A stretch of 64,000 nucleotides of DNA. Source: Rosellinia necatrix (lineage: Eukaryota; Ascomycota; Sordariomycetes; Xylariales; Xylariaceae). Each line of letters opens with the position of its first letter. Positions within the stretch are counted from its first letter, which is position 1. This document shows positions 42,201-55,283 of the stretch, in pieces. The notes beneath the pieces were generated by a model. It worked only from the letters and a program-made list of their open reading frames with translations. It did not search any database and was not told the DNA's origin. Position numbers and translations under genes: made by a program. The stretch covers positions 124,001 through 188,000 of the forward strand of contig JAGYVD010000006.1 of NCBI GenBank assembly GCA_021209875.1. Direction: 5' to 3'.

Positions 42201-43535
42201 TTTTTTTTTTTTTTTCCCTGTCCATTGGACCGCTTTAGTTGTACGCATCGCTACCTAGGTAATTTTATTCGTTTTACAAGCCTAGATTGCGCAATTCACA
42301 TATCTTGGCATATCCACCCGTGAAACCGTCTGGGCACCTCTTGTCTACCTTGACTCTCATGTAAGTATATCTATCCCTCTTTTTTTTTTGCTATGAACTA
42401 CCACCAGATCCTTACTATGTATGTCGTTCGGACCCCCCTCGCCAAGCTGAAATATCTTCCACCGGTCCATCAAAACCGTGGCTAGCCCGGGTAGTCAAAT
42501 GGCCTATTAAGCCTTTTCGATGGCTCTTGTCGGCAAATCGTCAACCCACCACCACCACCAGGAACCGAGCATCCCTGCAGTTTGATGGCCCCTCGTGCGC
42601 CCGGCCGCTATTGGGCACATGTGATTCAATGCTCTTCACACATAGCACAGCACGTCAGTACCCGGATGTCGCCGCCACCAAAACTCTGCTGGACAGTTTC
42701 TTGCCTCTCTGTGACTCGTTTAGCCATGCCACTTATTTATTAGTCTCCCGCTATTTAGCGTCGTGGATGTCGTGTTAACTTGGGGCCATGATACCCATCT
42801 GCCTACCTGGGTACCCAGGGAGCAATAATAAGTGGCTCCCCGAAGACGGCCATCTCATCCGCAGCGCCTTCAATTATTATTATTAATGACTTGCGATTTC
42901 GTATCTATGACTGCCTGCGTGCTCCCTCAACTCTGATCCAAAAGACACCCTGTCGCAGCTTCTCTGAATCTAAATCCTCCTCGGGTTCTGTATGCAACCT
43001 TCCAAATAGCCCAGCGGCCCCCAGGCTCCTACGGCTTACAACAACGCAGTCAGCTTGCTGTTTATAGCCAGTCCTGCTTGGCAAACGACACACCCGAGTT
43101 GGAGATCTATCAATCCCTATACATTTTGGGCCGCCTCCTATGTTGCCTGTCCCTCACACGCTCTCTCAGACTCCTTCTCCCTGCTCCTTGCAAGGAAACA
43201 TGTACTGAGAATAGACGACAACGACATGTGCAAATCTCAATGCGTTATTTATCACCCTAAATCAAATAACCAGAATCTATCGTTTTCCATGAGCGTCTTC
43301 TTCTGTCGCCGTCGGCCGCTTGCCACCCCAAAGTAGGATCCGGTCGTTCGCCATTACCAAATCCTATACTTGTTCGGTTTTATGGGCACGGCTCCGAGCG
43401 CGTGACTCGCCTCACCACCACGAGTCTTAATCATCCCCTGGGTATATTTTAAATCAGCTCGGCTCGCCTAAATCATCACTTGGTAGGGTGTCCCGCAGTG
43501 ATTCTAACCCTCTGGGTACATGCACGGCAACAAAA
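39274..43535. other. 4.3-kb spacer between creC and creD
   Basis: No gene is seen. It holds (AGGTT)n-type repeats at 39950-39995, pyrimidine tracts with T runs near 40375, 41860 and 42200, a (TGGA)n run at 41192-41213 and a GCATGCATGC at 41658-41669. The last kilobase (42500-43535) is CT-rich and probably holds the creD promoter and leader. A TATATTTTAAA lies at 43444-43454, about 90 bases before the ATG. Short frames, such as 83 codons at 42527, have no conserved features. Confidence 0.55.
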
Positions 43536-45496
43536 ATGCCATCGTTCAACCCATTTGCCTCGGCCGGTAGCCGGCATTGCTCGTTGTTTGAGATACGGTC
43601 AGTTTGGTGTCGTGCCGGGATGGCAAGGAAGACGACGGAATTGGCTGATTCTCGCATAGGCTTGATAGCGACTTCATCGTGTTTCGTGGCAATGAGCATG
43701 AAGCGTCCGGCCAACTTTTGAAAGGTGTCGTCGTTCTGTGCCTCAAGGAGCATCTAAAAGTTGAAGATATCCATTTGCGGCTCACAGGTCATTGCCGGAT
43801 AGCCTGGTTGGACGGTAAACAGACACCGTCGGGCATTCATAATCAGAAGGTGGACCGTACGTCAATCATTTTAAAACACAATTGGACGCCCTTTGTTGGG
43901 GAAACGAACCACCACAACACACTTGCGCCAGGGAACTATGAGTGGCCGTTTGAGATCATGCTTGCAGGCGATACGCCCGAGAGCGTCGAGGGCCTCTACC
44001 AAACAGGCATCACTTATCTTTTCAAGGCGACCGTGTCTCGTGGCAAGCTGGCTAAGAACCTTCACGCCTACAAACGGTTACGAATTGTTCGGACCTTGGA
44101 ACCGGCGGCTTTGGAATTGAATCATGCTATGAGCGTTGAAAACGTATGGCCGAACAAGATCGAATATTCTGTCGGCATCCCTCAAAAAGCCGTGGTGTTT
44201 GGCAGCAGCGTGCCTCTGCAAATGCGCTTTACCCCACTGTTAAAAGGTTTAGAGATCGGGAATATCAAGGTCAAAATGTTCGAGGCGCAGGAACTCTCGG
44301 CGAGCGGACAGGGGCACCCCCTGAGAACACACAAACACGACCGCGAGGTAGCAAATTGGGATCTGGAGGTGTCGCATACGACGCACTGGCATGATATGAT
44401 CGAGGAGACCGGCCAAGAAGGATGGGTGGTCAACCAGGAATTACCACTACCCAAGAAACTGAATCAGTGCATACAGGACTGTACCGTTCAAGGTATCAAG
44501 ATAAGGCACAAACTAAGGCTGACCGTTGCTCTCAACAATCCGGACGGCCATGTCTCCGAGGTATGATTCCGTGCTAAGCGCTCCCATTCGCGTTAGTCGC
44601 CAGCTAATCCGCGTTTCCAGCTGCGTGCCACACTGCCCGTGACTATCTTCATCTCACCCAACATGCCAATAGACGAAGATGGCAATCTTGTTCCACAGTC
44701 CCCCAGTGCACCTGCGGAGATCTTGGATGAGCATAGAAATATGGCGCCACCAGGATACGGCCAGCATGTGCTCGACCAGCTGTATGAAGACGTCGACATT
44801 AGTGGTATCCTGACACCAGGAGTGCAGAGCGGGCTAAGCACACCATTTTACGGTCATTCCCGGGCGGGATCGTCGGAAAACCTAGCAGCCACTGCTAACG
44901 GTGCCGCGGTCCCTCCGGCCGCCTTGTCACATAGGTTACAGAGCATGACACTTGATGAGGTCCCCAGGGGTAGACTTCATCACGCATCCCACGACTCTAG
45001 GACCGGCGCGGTCACGCCCCACGATCTTCATGACCACGAACACGCGGCAGACTTGTCGCTACCTCACTCTCCGGTCCTATCCCGGCGCACGAGCGAGGAA
45101 GAGCATAACGGACGATCAGGCCATGGAACGCCGCCCATCCACAACGAATTTCCGCCGGTGGAGCAGCTCAGCAAGGTGCCAAGCTACTCGACGGCCAAGA
45201 GAGCTCCCCTGCCGAGGACGGTTAGCTTCACCGACTCCCTCGAGCTTCCGGACTATAACACGGCCATGAGCGCGCCGGGGTCACCTACTCAGGTCGTCGC
45301 GGACCCGATGGAAACAATCACAGAAGACCGCAGGCGGGAGACACCAAGCGCCGCCTCGCCCGGTAGATCCAGGAGCTCATCGAGCGAGAGCCGCGGCAAT
45401 CACGTGCTTGGATTTAGCTTCTTCCCTAGCCATACGGCCGTCGGGGGCCATGATGGCGGGCGGCTGCTCGGGTTACTTCAACATCGGGGTGCCTAG
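43536..45496 (+). CDS. creD: Arrestin-related ubiquitin-ligase adaptor CreD
   Basis: CreD is an alpha-arrestin (yeast Rod1/Rog3 relatives) that brings the HECT ligase HulA/Rsp5 to transporters; in Aspergillus it counteracts CreB/CreC in carbon catabolite repression. The protein has 612 residues in three exons, 43536-43597, 43660-44560 and 44621-45496, with the phase-2 and phase-0 junctions both restoring family text (EIR|LDSDFIVFRG and DGHVSE|LRATLPV). Arrestin-N covers FRGNEHEASGQLLKGVVVLC through GNYEWPFEIML. Arrestin-C runs from LELNHAMSVENVWPNKIEYS to LPVTIFISPNMPIDEDGNL. The tail is Ser/Pro-rich and carries a PPGY motif near residue 364 and the variants VPSY and LPDY, the expected WW-domain docking sites. 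It is the next gene after creC. Confidence 0.93.
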
Positions 45497-47201
45497 GGAG
45501 CATCTCGACGAAGAGCCGCCACACACACAAGTAATTTACCTACTGGCGATGTCCACACCGAATGCACTACCAAGGAGAAGCAACAACAAATAAGGGGAAA
45601 GAAAAATAGACAAGAAAAAAAGGAAAAAGAATCATTCATTGCTAGGCGTCAAGGATATTTGCATTTTGGGTATGATCGGGGTTTGGGGATTAGAGGGGAT
45701 CGTGACGAATAGACTAGGTTAGCGGATTCATTCCGGCGGTGGCATTTTTTGATTTCTCATCATACATCATCATGCCAAATGGCAAAACCTGTCGCCTTCC
45801 ACCAGTTTTGGTCCAAGGTATGTTAGCGGCGGGGGAGTAGCAGCATGACTGCGCAACGCTAGAGCGATAGGCTAGGTATCTTAGCGCAGGAACCTAAGAA
45901 CCAGCATCTATCTAGAGTACATTTTCGAACTATACGCTCACGATGGGTCGACGTTCTTAGAAGGCTTTTAATCACTATTCAGTATCTTGTATTAATAAAT
46001 AAAAACCAAAATAAAAATAATCAAAGTAAAATATAAAATTATAATAAAATGAAAGAGCAGTTCTCGATTTCCGTCAGGTATAAACTGAAGCTTCTTCGTT
46101 CATCGTTCTGCTAGATAGTAGGTAAGTAACTAGGATTGTGAAGCTTTGGAACAGCGGTGGAAAACTTGGCGGCTAGGTCTGAAAGGAGCTGTGCCCCACT
46201 GACGTCACATGTTGACTCTTAAGGAATTGAATAGGGAGGAAAGGGGTACCCAAGAATCTCGATGCGGGGGGGATAAGGAGGGGAGGCCGCACTGGTTGGC
46301 CCCTTCTTTCATTCACGGCAGCTCCGTATTTTATACCTGTCTCACAAAAAGCATCTCTACCCATGCTGGCGATCATCGAGAACCGACGACCTCAACCTCT
46401 CGCCCTGATTAATGAATTCATCTAAGATCCTATTATCGATAAACCGTTCGTGCTCAACCCACCCACCCCTGCATCTTCGATCGAGACACCCCGGGTCCGG
46501 ACCATCTACATACACCGGATCTCCCCCCTCGGCGGCTGCCTCATCCTAAACTCGTTCGGGGTAGGTTAGCCCTAGCACTTCTTGGCTGGGGTCTACAAAT
46601 CTTGTTAGATTGAGATGTAGTTCTCGTGAGAATGGGGTGGAATAGAATATGTATAGGCTCAATGCCAGAGCTGCCACAGCTATCATGATCGGCACAGGGA
46701 TCCCACTGCACTACACCACTACACCACCGCACTCGACTCTGCTACATGTACCTCCGACAGCGATGGTGTCAGAGAATAGCCAATATAGCAAGCACACTGC
46801 CTACCCGCCCGCCTATCTGCCCGCCTACATCTCTACATGCTACCTACGCCATCTACGTCTGCGTATCCATCCCGCTAGTAGCCCGGCGCTAACATCGTCA
46901 CTTTCATTGCTAGATCGCTTGACCAGGTAGTGTGGACCGTGCTATATTTTATGCGGCCCCCGCGCGCGCTCTCGCTCCGTCCACGACCCAACCTCCTGAC
47001 CGCTTGATCTCCTACGCCGAATCCCTTGACATCCGCTACCTACCAGACGATCCGCCTATCCATAACCTTTTTCGACCATTCCCCTGCCTCTATCCGTCCA
47101 TCCCACTGCCGACGGACTGAAGAGCGATCGCAACACTTGCCTCTACATCCTACCCCGCTACTATCTCCACCATCGAGCATTCGGTTATCTAGAACATCAC
47201 G
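45497..47201. other. 1.7-kb spacer creD - SLM1-like
   Basis: The left part is AT-rich (45960-46060). A perfect CRE, TGACGTCA, lies at 46200-46207, about 1 kb before the SLM1-like start. The stretch 46690-47200 is CT-rich and probably holds the promoter and leader. Short frames have no features. Confidence 0.5.
46200..46207. promoter_or_regulatory. CRE palindrome TGACGTCA
   Basis: Perfect 8-bp CRE, about 1 kb upstream of the SLM1-like gene and 0.7 kb past creD. Function is not shown. Confidence 0.4.
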
Positions 47202-48767
47202 ATGAGTGGTGATTCGAAGACGATGCCCCTGAGGCAGGGCACGACCTTCAGCGATGAGGCTGTTCCGGAAATTGACCCTACCACCGTGAGTCGTATACTT
47301 GTCGTTTCTTCATCGCGACACTAACGGGACATGCGTGCGACCAGACCGCCGGACTACTTACAGAGAGGCTGCAAGCATGGAAACATGCCGTTGGGTACCT
47401 GGAGGACTATGTCAGCGCCGTGGAGAAGGTTCACAAGGTCCATTCCAAAGAGTACGAGAAGGTTCTTAAGACGATCTCTCATCCTTTGAGAGAGGGTCAT
47501 CACTTTGACCAGGGGCTCGGCGGTGTTGCTGGCTTTTTTGAAAACATGCGGGTTAACACGCAGGTACGTTGTCGATGCGTTCAATGATATATTGGAACGC
47601 TGAGGCTGACAGCCTAAGGCCCTGGTCAACTCCAATACCGAGACCGAGAAAACTCTGAAGGGCACTGTCCTCCCCATTCTCGAACGTCTCCATAAGGAGA
47701 TCAAGGCCAAACACAAGGAAGTGTCCCACGGAGCAGAAAAGGGCGCCAAGGAGATTGAGAAAGCTAGAAACACCACTCAGAAGCATATTGAGCTGCTCGG
47801 TCAACACTCGGCCTCCTTTGAGTCTACTGGCGGGAAATTGACCCCAACCGACGACCCGTACGTTCTTAAGCGTGGGGTGATCCATCGACTGAATAAACAG
47901 ATTATTGCGGAGAACAACCATAGCAACGACCTCATCCACGTCCAAGAGGGCTTCCAGGCCTTTGAAGCTCACATAATCCAGGTTATTCAGGAAGCCATGG
48001 AGGCTTTCAACCAAGTTGCTGGTGGCCAGGCCGAAAAGACACGCGCCTTGTACGCCGATATGCTCGGTGCTGCACAGCGTATTCCTGGTGATTTTGAATG
48101 GAACGGGTTCCAGACCCGAGATGGACACCGCTTGGTAAATCCGAATGACCCCCCAAGGAGCCTTGAAGTCGTTACCTTCCCCAACCAGGACCACACATCG
48201 ACCAAAGCGATGATCGAAGGGAGTCTTGAACGCAAGTCACGGAACAAGCTTTCTTGGGGCACCCAAGCCGCGTACTACGTCGTAACTCCGGCGAAGTATC
48301 TGCATGAGTTCAAAGATGATGACAATCTACAACACGACCCGAAACCAGAGCTGTCCATCTATCTACCCGAGGCAGTCATCGGCCTCCCGAGCGGAGACAA
48401 ATTCAGCGTCAAGGGGAAGGATAGGGGCAAGAGCATCACCAGTAAGCTCGCTGGGACCTCGGAGCTGTCTTTCAAGGCGCACTCGCCGGCAGATGCACAG
48501 AAGTGGTTCGAAGCGATTAGTGCCGCCGCTGGTGGCGCCACCGGGGCTGCATATGAGAGCACGCCTGCCTCGCCCGTCGTAGGGGGGCCCGAATCCCAGA
48601 GCTCAACGAGTTCCAAAGTCTCCAAGGTTGATTCCGGCCACAAGGAGCAAGAGGCGGGTATCACGGGCGGCGAAACCGTGAGTAGCCCTACGGCTATCTC
48701 GCCCACGGAGAAGGCCGGTTCCAATCCCACTACCCCTGCTACCGAGGACAAAAAGATCGCGGGCTAG
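47202..48767 (+). CDS. Slm1/Slm2-type BAR-PH phosphoinositide-binding protein
   Basis: A 483-residue homologue of yeast Slm1/Slm2, plasma-membrane proteins that bind PI(4,5)P2, relay sphingolipid and stress signals to TORC2 and link to eisosomes and actin. Three exons: 47202-47285, 47345-47563 and 47619-48767, all phase 0, with donors GTGAGT and GTACGT. After a short polar N-terminus, a coiled-coil BAR-like helical region runs from LTERLQAWKHAVGYLEDY to about residue 270. A PH domain follows at about 300-405 (MIEGSLERKSRNKLSWG, YYVVTPAKYLHEF, SFKAHSPADAQKWFEAISAA). The tail is Ser/Thr/Pro-rich, fitting TORC2 and calcineurin phospho-regulation as known in yeast. The start at 47202 is the first ATG after a CT-rich leader. 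Confidence 0.9.
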
Positions 48768-51106
48768 AGGCACAACGCGCGGACAGCTTCTCGCGCTAGG
48801 CAGGGTAGTCTCGGTCACTTCAGACCTCGACTTGAAGCGCTCCAGCGATCAGCTACCCGGCCTGCCAGGCGGACCTCCGTCTAAGTCGCAAATTGCGACC
48901 AACCTGGGCCGAAAGGGGCAAAGACGTCTCCCTATCATTATTGCGTTTGGTTTTTTTGCCCGCTTATCGGCCATTCGACGGACCATCTCTCTTTCTACAA
49001 GTCCGTTTTGCGGTGGATGGCGATGTGGTAATCGCTCTATCGAAAATTATGGTGTGGGTTGGGTAACATTGCAGGTGTGGGCGCGGGCGGCGGGCGAGGC
49101 AGCCCAGGCAACTCGCGGCTCTGCTAGGCAGACAAACATGACAGCATCGCATAACATAAGATGTGGACCAAACGAGCTTTCCGACGATTTTCCAAAGGGG
49201 GGGGGGTCACTTGTCATGACGTTTACCGTAAACAACAGCGGCTTCCTGGGGCATATCTTAGGGCACAGAGGTAGGGCGGCGCACGATCGGATATGAAATT
49301 GGAAAATTGAGGATCGCCCTACCGCCCTTCAGCCCTCCTAAAGTGGCACCGGGGCTCTTTTGGTCGCGATGGGCCATTTTGGTCCCTTCCATGGGCTAGT
49401 CCGACGATTATCATTATCGTTCACGGGCTGATCTTTCCCGCTTCAAGGTCTGCTATCATTTTCCTCCTCTTTTTCAGTTTGTACGCCCAGGGCTCATACC
49501 TCGCTCTAATTAATGTTGTGGTACCTCGGCCACAAGAGAACCTATTGTCTTTTCTATTCATGCCAAGACAGCCAAAGCTTGGGCGAGATACTATCCAATC
49601 GTCCTAATCTATTCGTATCTTATGACCCACCCTAGTTATTTGATCTCACTTGTCTCTTCGCTGCATGTGTATTTATCTCATGGTGTTTATTTGTTTTTTA
49701 TAATAAGCATGCGCGCTTACTGCCGTGTGCACACCCATGAGGCCGTTTTACTCAGGCATGCAGCCGTACATGGGCTACGAAGCGTGGATATGGCCTCTTC
49801 TCGTGATAGGCACGCTTGCACCCCTGCCCCTTTTCAGGGTGGCGTGTGGCGGCGGAGAGCGGCATAGAAAAGGCAAAGCGGTATAGGGTAGTACCTAGGT
49901 AGTAAGTAATTGTAATGGTAGCTATAGGATGGCATGGTATGATGGGAGGCCGGATGGGGGATATCGAAGGGGGTCGCTAAATTTATCAGCCGTACGATAG
50001 GAGGCATGGTTTATAACGTCATGAAGTGAACGTGTGAGGTGGAAAAAGAGGGTGGGCACGTAGAGGGTGTCACTATTGATCCATCGTTGTTCGGTAGGGT
50101 GGAAGTAGGGCGCATGCAGGGTGAGAGTGGTGATCCGTATATTGCGAGCTACTTAGTCAATGAGGTTAAGTGGCAATTGCGGTTCAGCATGTATAAAAGC
50201 CCATCGAAGGCCAGTGAAGGACATTGGAAATGATAGGTGCAGGGCCCGTAAGGTAGGGAGTTGGGTGCTGTCGGTAGGACTTTGGTTGCATTGCATCTGC
50301 ATACAACCTGGGTTTACCCAGGTAGTTACTGTAGGTAGGAAAATATTATGTGGTGTGTAGTGTATTTGGGGGTCGTCGAGGCAAGCTAAGGGAGGCTTAG
50401 TATTCTAGAAAAAGAGGGGAGGGAGCTGTAGGTAAGGTAGGTAAGGTAGGTGGGAAAGTGAGAACTACAAGTCGACAGGGGTGTGGGTATCTAGTGTACA
50501 CTACCTACACTAGCAGCGAGTTAGTGTACCGACGGATAACTAGCACCGAGGCCGGTCGAGAGATTGGCCTGGGGGAGGGGTAACGAGCAGGGTAGACAGG
50601 TACCTACGTACCTACCTAGGTATAGTTACGACATACCATGCGGCTTTTTGGTGCCTGACTTTTTCATTGGGGGGCTACGACTGTGTAAGTCTGACTTGCT
50701 TCCCTTTCTCATGTCACCGCGTTTCACCGTATGGAATCTCGACGTCGATTGGAACCCAGGCCTAGGTGTAGGTAACACCTACTTTTATCGCGTCCCTCAT
50801 CATGGGGATCCTTACCTCCATCCTGCGCCGCAGTCTGACATCTTGGCCGGGGATGGGATGGGAGCGGGATAGGACTGCGGACGGACGGACAAACAAACCA
50901 CGCCTGCCATGCGATGGTATCCTTGTGACGAGGCCACGCTACGCCATGTGTTATGGTGTTATGTTCAACGTGACATCTCGGATGGGGTCTCAGCGGCGAC
51001 GCGTATATTTGCCGGTGTTAGACAAACCTACAGTAACGGTGCATACCATAGCGTAGCATAACCTACCCTACCTGCCTTGCCGGTGACTCCCACGCGCGCA
51101 CCACAC

Positions 51107-51170
51107 GCACACACATATACACACATACATACACACATACATACACACATACACACATACGCACACACAG
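51107..51170. repeat. (CA)n / (CATACA)n microsatellite
   Basis: Compound CA, TACA and CATACA repeat of about 64 bp. Confidence 0.9.
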
Positions 51171-52302
51171 ATCAACACCATCGGCGGTTTTCCTTTCTAG
51201 TGAGTTACTTCCTTCCCTCTGCTTTTTTCGATGGGATATATCCCTGCAATTGCCAGTCACGACCACCTACTTGATACTGCCTTACCCCTATACACTTTGT
51301 CAGTTCGGCTTCCCATCTCCGCGGTACGGGGAGGAAAGGGAGGGGGCAGTTACATACTACAGTTGCAAGGTACGTGTGTATATCGGCTAGGCCTGGGTTA
51401 GATAATTATCGTAGATACGACAAATCTGTACCGACCTACCCAGCCTACAATACAAAGGTAGGTATCCACTCGTACATATGGCCCCGGTCCAGTCCCCGGT
51501 CCAGTCCCCGCCCCAGTCGGGCTCTTGAGGCTGATTGCGGTCCCATCTCTTTGTCGTTCTGGAGATGTGGAGTGGGTATGACCTACCTACCTGCAAGAGT
51601 GTCTTGGAGAGGGCAATGACAGCGGCTTATTGTGGCTTCGCAACGCTAATTAACATATCCTAGGTAGTCTGCCCTACTACCCCTAGCGTAAAATGCTTGG
51701 TTCTATGGGGCAGTGGGGAGGGGTCTTTTTTTTTTTTTTAAGGTTGGGGTTTGAAACTTGCGATATCTGACATCGCCGGTTTACCTTTTTTCCACCTTGC
51801 ACACTTTTCTCCCTATCTATCTTTTTTTATCTTCTGTGCTCCCTGGGTTTCTTTTTTAAGGGGTTTTATGTCATGTTGTTTGGGTCGACTACGTTGGGGG
51901 CGATTGTGGCGTCCCTGATGATGAAACCATACCTCTCTCGGGAAGCTTCGGCGACAATCGATCTCTTGACGGGAATGTAACGCTGGGACCGGGCGAGAAT
52001 AGAAATCAGAAGGCGGGGGAAGAAGGGAGCTAGAAGGAAGGGACCGAACCAAACTTTAAGATGGAGTCGAGGAGGAGCAAACGAAGGAACGTGCGCCGGG
52101 AAGGAACGAAGGGACGACCGGGGGTTGGGCTGGGTTGGCTTCTCCTAGCTAGGTAGCTAAGCTACCTGGTTAGTAGGTAGGTCAGTAAGGTTCGCGTGCG
52201 ATCGAAGTTGCCTCGCTGTGTGCCTTGACCTTGGTTCGATCGGTAGTTATTCCGCGGGTAGCGGCATCCCACAAGTTCACCTAACACAATGCCCCAATCT
52301 AC

Positions 52303-52382
52303 TTACCTGCCTACATGCCTACCTATTTGCCTACCTACCTACTTGCCTCCCTGCTTACCTACCTGCCCACCTACCTACCTGA
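52303..52382. repeat. Degenerate (CTAC)n / (CTGC)n tract
   Basis: Eighty bases of imperfect four-base units (tacctgcctacatgcctacc...). It is the longest of the ACCT-type tracts in the window. Confidence 0.8.
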
Positions 52383-55283
52383 TGTATGGCCTCTTCCGTA
52401 CTACTAACAGGTAGTGGCAGGGACTGACGGTTACCGCTTGCTTACTAGGGTTTTTAAGTAGATTTGACGACGTGGAGATTGGGGGATGCGTTCGTTTGAT
52501 AAAGAAGCCCGGAGCGTGGGGCCTGGCTTCATGCCTCGGCCCCGCGCCTTGGTTCTATCTACGCCTTGGTTCCTGTGCCTCTCGTTCTCCGACCCATTCC
52601 CTCTCCCACGATTTCTGATCGTTGCCCTCGTGCCTTGACTATTTAATCTCTCCATATCATTTACCAGACCGTGGGGCTGTCCCCTTGGCAGGTGGTAATA
52701 TAACAGTGAGTCAAGGGCACCCACCCTCCTGCCAATAGAGAGGCATCTATCCCGGATTGGCATTGTGATGCGTTGTTAGGGTCCAGGCCTGCGGGCACGA
52801 TGTTGGCCTGGACGGGCAGTTCGTGCAAATGGGTGGCTTGCCCGAGAAATGCAACCCAACCCAGCCCATGAACTCCGCCCAGTCTCTGTGCTCCATTCTG
52901 CGAAGGGAATCGGTGGGTGGGTGCGTTCGTCATGATGCCTTGCTTCAACTCCTAAGCTTTTTGAGACGCTGCATGGTTGGCAATTGTTCCTGCCAATACG
53001 TGCTCGTTGGGCCGCAGTCTCCTGGTCTGCCATGTCATGGGCCTTGTTAAACGGGATGGCTGGAGGGGGAGGGGGGAGGGGAAGGGGTTATGGCGGATCA
53101 AAACGTCCTTCCCATCTGGCGAACAAACTTGATAGTGCTATACACCGACAACCAGGCATAGCAAGGTACTGTCATCCCTGGAGAATAGATAGGCGGAGCG
53201 CGACTAGACATGAGATTTGTCTCGGCATGGGATGGGAATCGTGTCTTCCCCTGTCTCTCCGCCTCCGCCGCGGAATTTACGGGTGGGAGCCGGGACGACC
53301 TGTCACTACTTCATGAGGCTCAACTAATAGGGGTAGTTAGTGATAAAGTGGACTAAACGGCTTCGTCCAGGAGGCGCGGCCTCACTATTGGCGAGGAAGT
53401 GGCCTTGAAGATTTTTTTTTGAGACACGGTGGGACTTCCGTCGCCGAAGCGACTAGGTCTCCGGAGAAGTACGTTAGTCTGTAAACTATCAAAGTAGAGC
53501 GACTTTCGGTGAGTATACTCGGTTTTTTTTTTTATTTTATTGACCTGAATTCTTTTCCCACCCACACCCTACAGACCTTGAAAACCGCTGATTGGGACTC
53601 AGAATGTGATACTCATTTTAAAATCGGGTCACCAGATCCCGGCTCACCAGCTCGCCGGTTTTGTGAGGCGGACTCTTCGCGCCGTTTTCATTTCCAGACG
53701 CTACCGGGAGCCCCATGGCGGGTATCCCTTACTTCGCGCTCTGTGCTCGTGCAGGGTCTTTTGTTGGCGGGTGAACTTGATGATCTATGTGATTGATCGA
53801 TTCGGAGGCTGAAAACGTCAGTGCCGGATATGCCCGCCTTAAACCGGCAGTACTAAATTATATCACGCTCGTCGCGTCCGTGAATGTGGCGAGATTCCCT
53901 TTTTTTTTTTGGTAGATCCAGAGTGTTTTATATCCTTGCGTTGCCATCTTTGCCGCCGCCACCGTTACCTATGATGTACTTCACTCCACGATATGCCTCT
54001 AAGCCTGTTTCGTATGTTTATTAGTGCCCCAATATTAATGTCGCTGTACGTTGAACGGCGTGTTGTCGCTTCATTCATAATGGGGAGGGCAGTATCATGA
54101 TGGTACCTGAATGCCGAAGCTTCCGGGGACGTGAGTGAGGAAGTGTCCCGGCGAATTGGGTCGTCGGGCGGCCCAGACCTACCATTCGCAGTGGCTGAGT
54201 CCGGGCTATCGATGGAACCGTATGAGCTAGGTACGAGGTAGGTTAGCCAGTTCGCCGATAGTCGTAGATACTCGCCGGGCGCGGTAACGCATGTAGGTAA
54301 GACACAGGCCTCAACACCCTTTTGGAGGATCGACATGCCATACGATACCCCAGCTTCTCCTCTTATTAGGCAGCAGGGCGAGCCAAAGCAAGAGCCACAA
54401 ACGCACCAATCACCGGGAGCCTCCACGGCCGTCGGCTACGAAAGCGATATAAAATAATGAGTAGAAGTAGATGGAGCTGGCCGGCGTTCGCAGACTAATT
54501 TTAGATGGCGTTGCCTAGCCTGTCCCGTCAAAGTGGTCCCCAGAACCATGAGTATAATTATGTCTGCGAATGGGTCTCTTGGCGCTGGGATTTGGAGAGG
54601 AGGGACTTCACATCGGCTGACTCAGTCAGTCAGCCTTATTTGGGCTGCTGAACAACTCACCCTAGATACAAGCTTAGGCCGATTGCACCCTTGCAATCAT
54701 GTAGCACTGCATACAGACTAGCATCGGGGCAGGGGAAGAGAGCTAGATCTTTATACCGGCCTCTGGTGTACTTCTTCGGCTCTGCAACCTATGCAAACAT
54801 CATTGGCCTGTATCTCATCACATCTTATTCTGGCCTTACATACTGGTACCCGCTCTGTTGATCACATGTTTCAAATTTCCATCGAGTGCTATTCGATAGC
54901 CTCATCATCCCTTCGGCAGGGAACTCTGCCCGAACCCCAAGAGTGCACTAGACGTGGCCACACTGCCCAGCAAGCCTGCATGTAGAGATACCACACTCGG
55001 CGGTAATGGCCTCTAGCTTCCCATGCTCTGTCGGCTACAGAGACACCCACAAATACCCCCAATTTATCTGAGCCCGCTCTCTACAAGGCTAGAGGGCATA
55101 ATTAATACCTCCTCCAACCTTCACTTTCGATATTCAAATACCACAATAGTTATCATCAGCCGTGGGCCATAAAGAGTAGCCCTACATTTCTATCCCATCC
55201 ACTTGTCATACCTTCAACAAGAAAGTTGATTCTAAGCGTTTACCTTAGAAGTAAAATAGGTCAGACCTTGGGTAGTTTTGACA

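Larger units (their letters stand above)
48768..55283. other. 6.5-kb gene-poor, repeat-bearing region
   Basis: I see no gene. It holds the 3' UTR of the SLM1-like gene, scattered AGGTA elements (50420-50455, 50597-50622, 52140-52190, 52300-52382), a (CA)n/(CACATA)n microsatellite at 51107-51170, two (CAGTCCCCGGTC)-type units at 51491-51520 and several T or A runs. Open frames of 100-154 codons at 48832, 52984 and 53965 (minus) have skewed composition, no motifs and poor start contexts. The stretch 54700-55280 should hold the promoter of the Clr5 gene. Confidence 0.5.

Noticed and set aside
42527..42778. 83-codon frame upstream of creD
   Set aside because: CT-rich leader-like sequence; no conserved features; at best an upstream ORF.
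48832..49296. 154-codon open frame after the SLM1-like gene
   Set aside because: Falls in the probable 3' UTR, with Gly/Arg/Ser-biased, motif-free translation.
53965..54426. 153-codon minus-strand frame
   Set aside because: Starts without ATG (first ATG 30 codons in), no motif, lies in repeat-bearing spacer.
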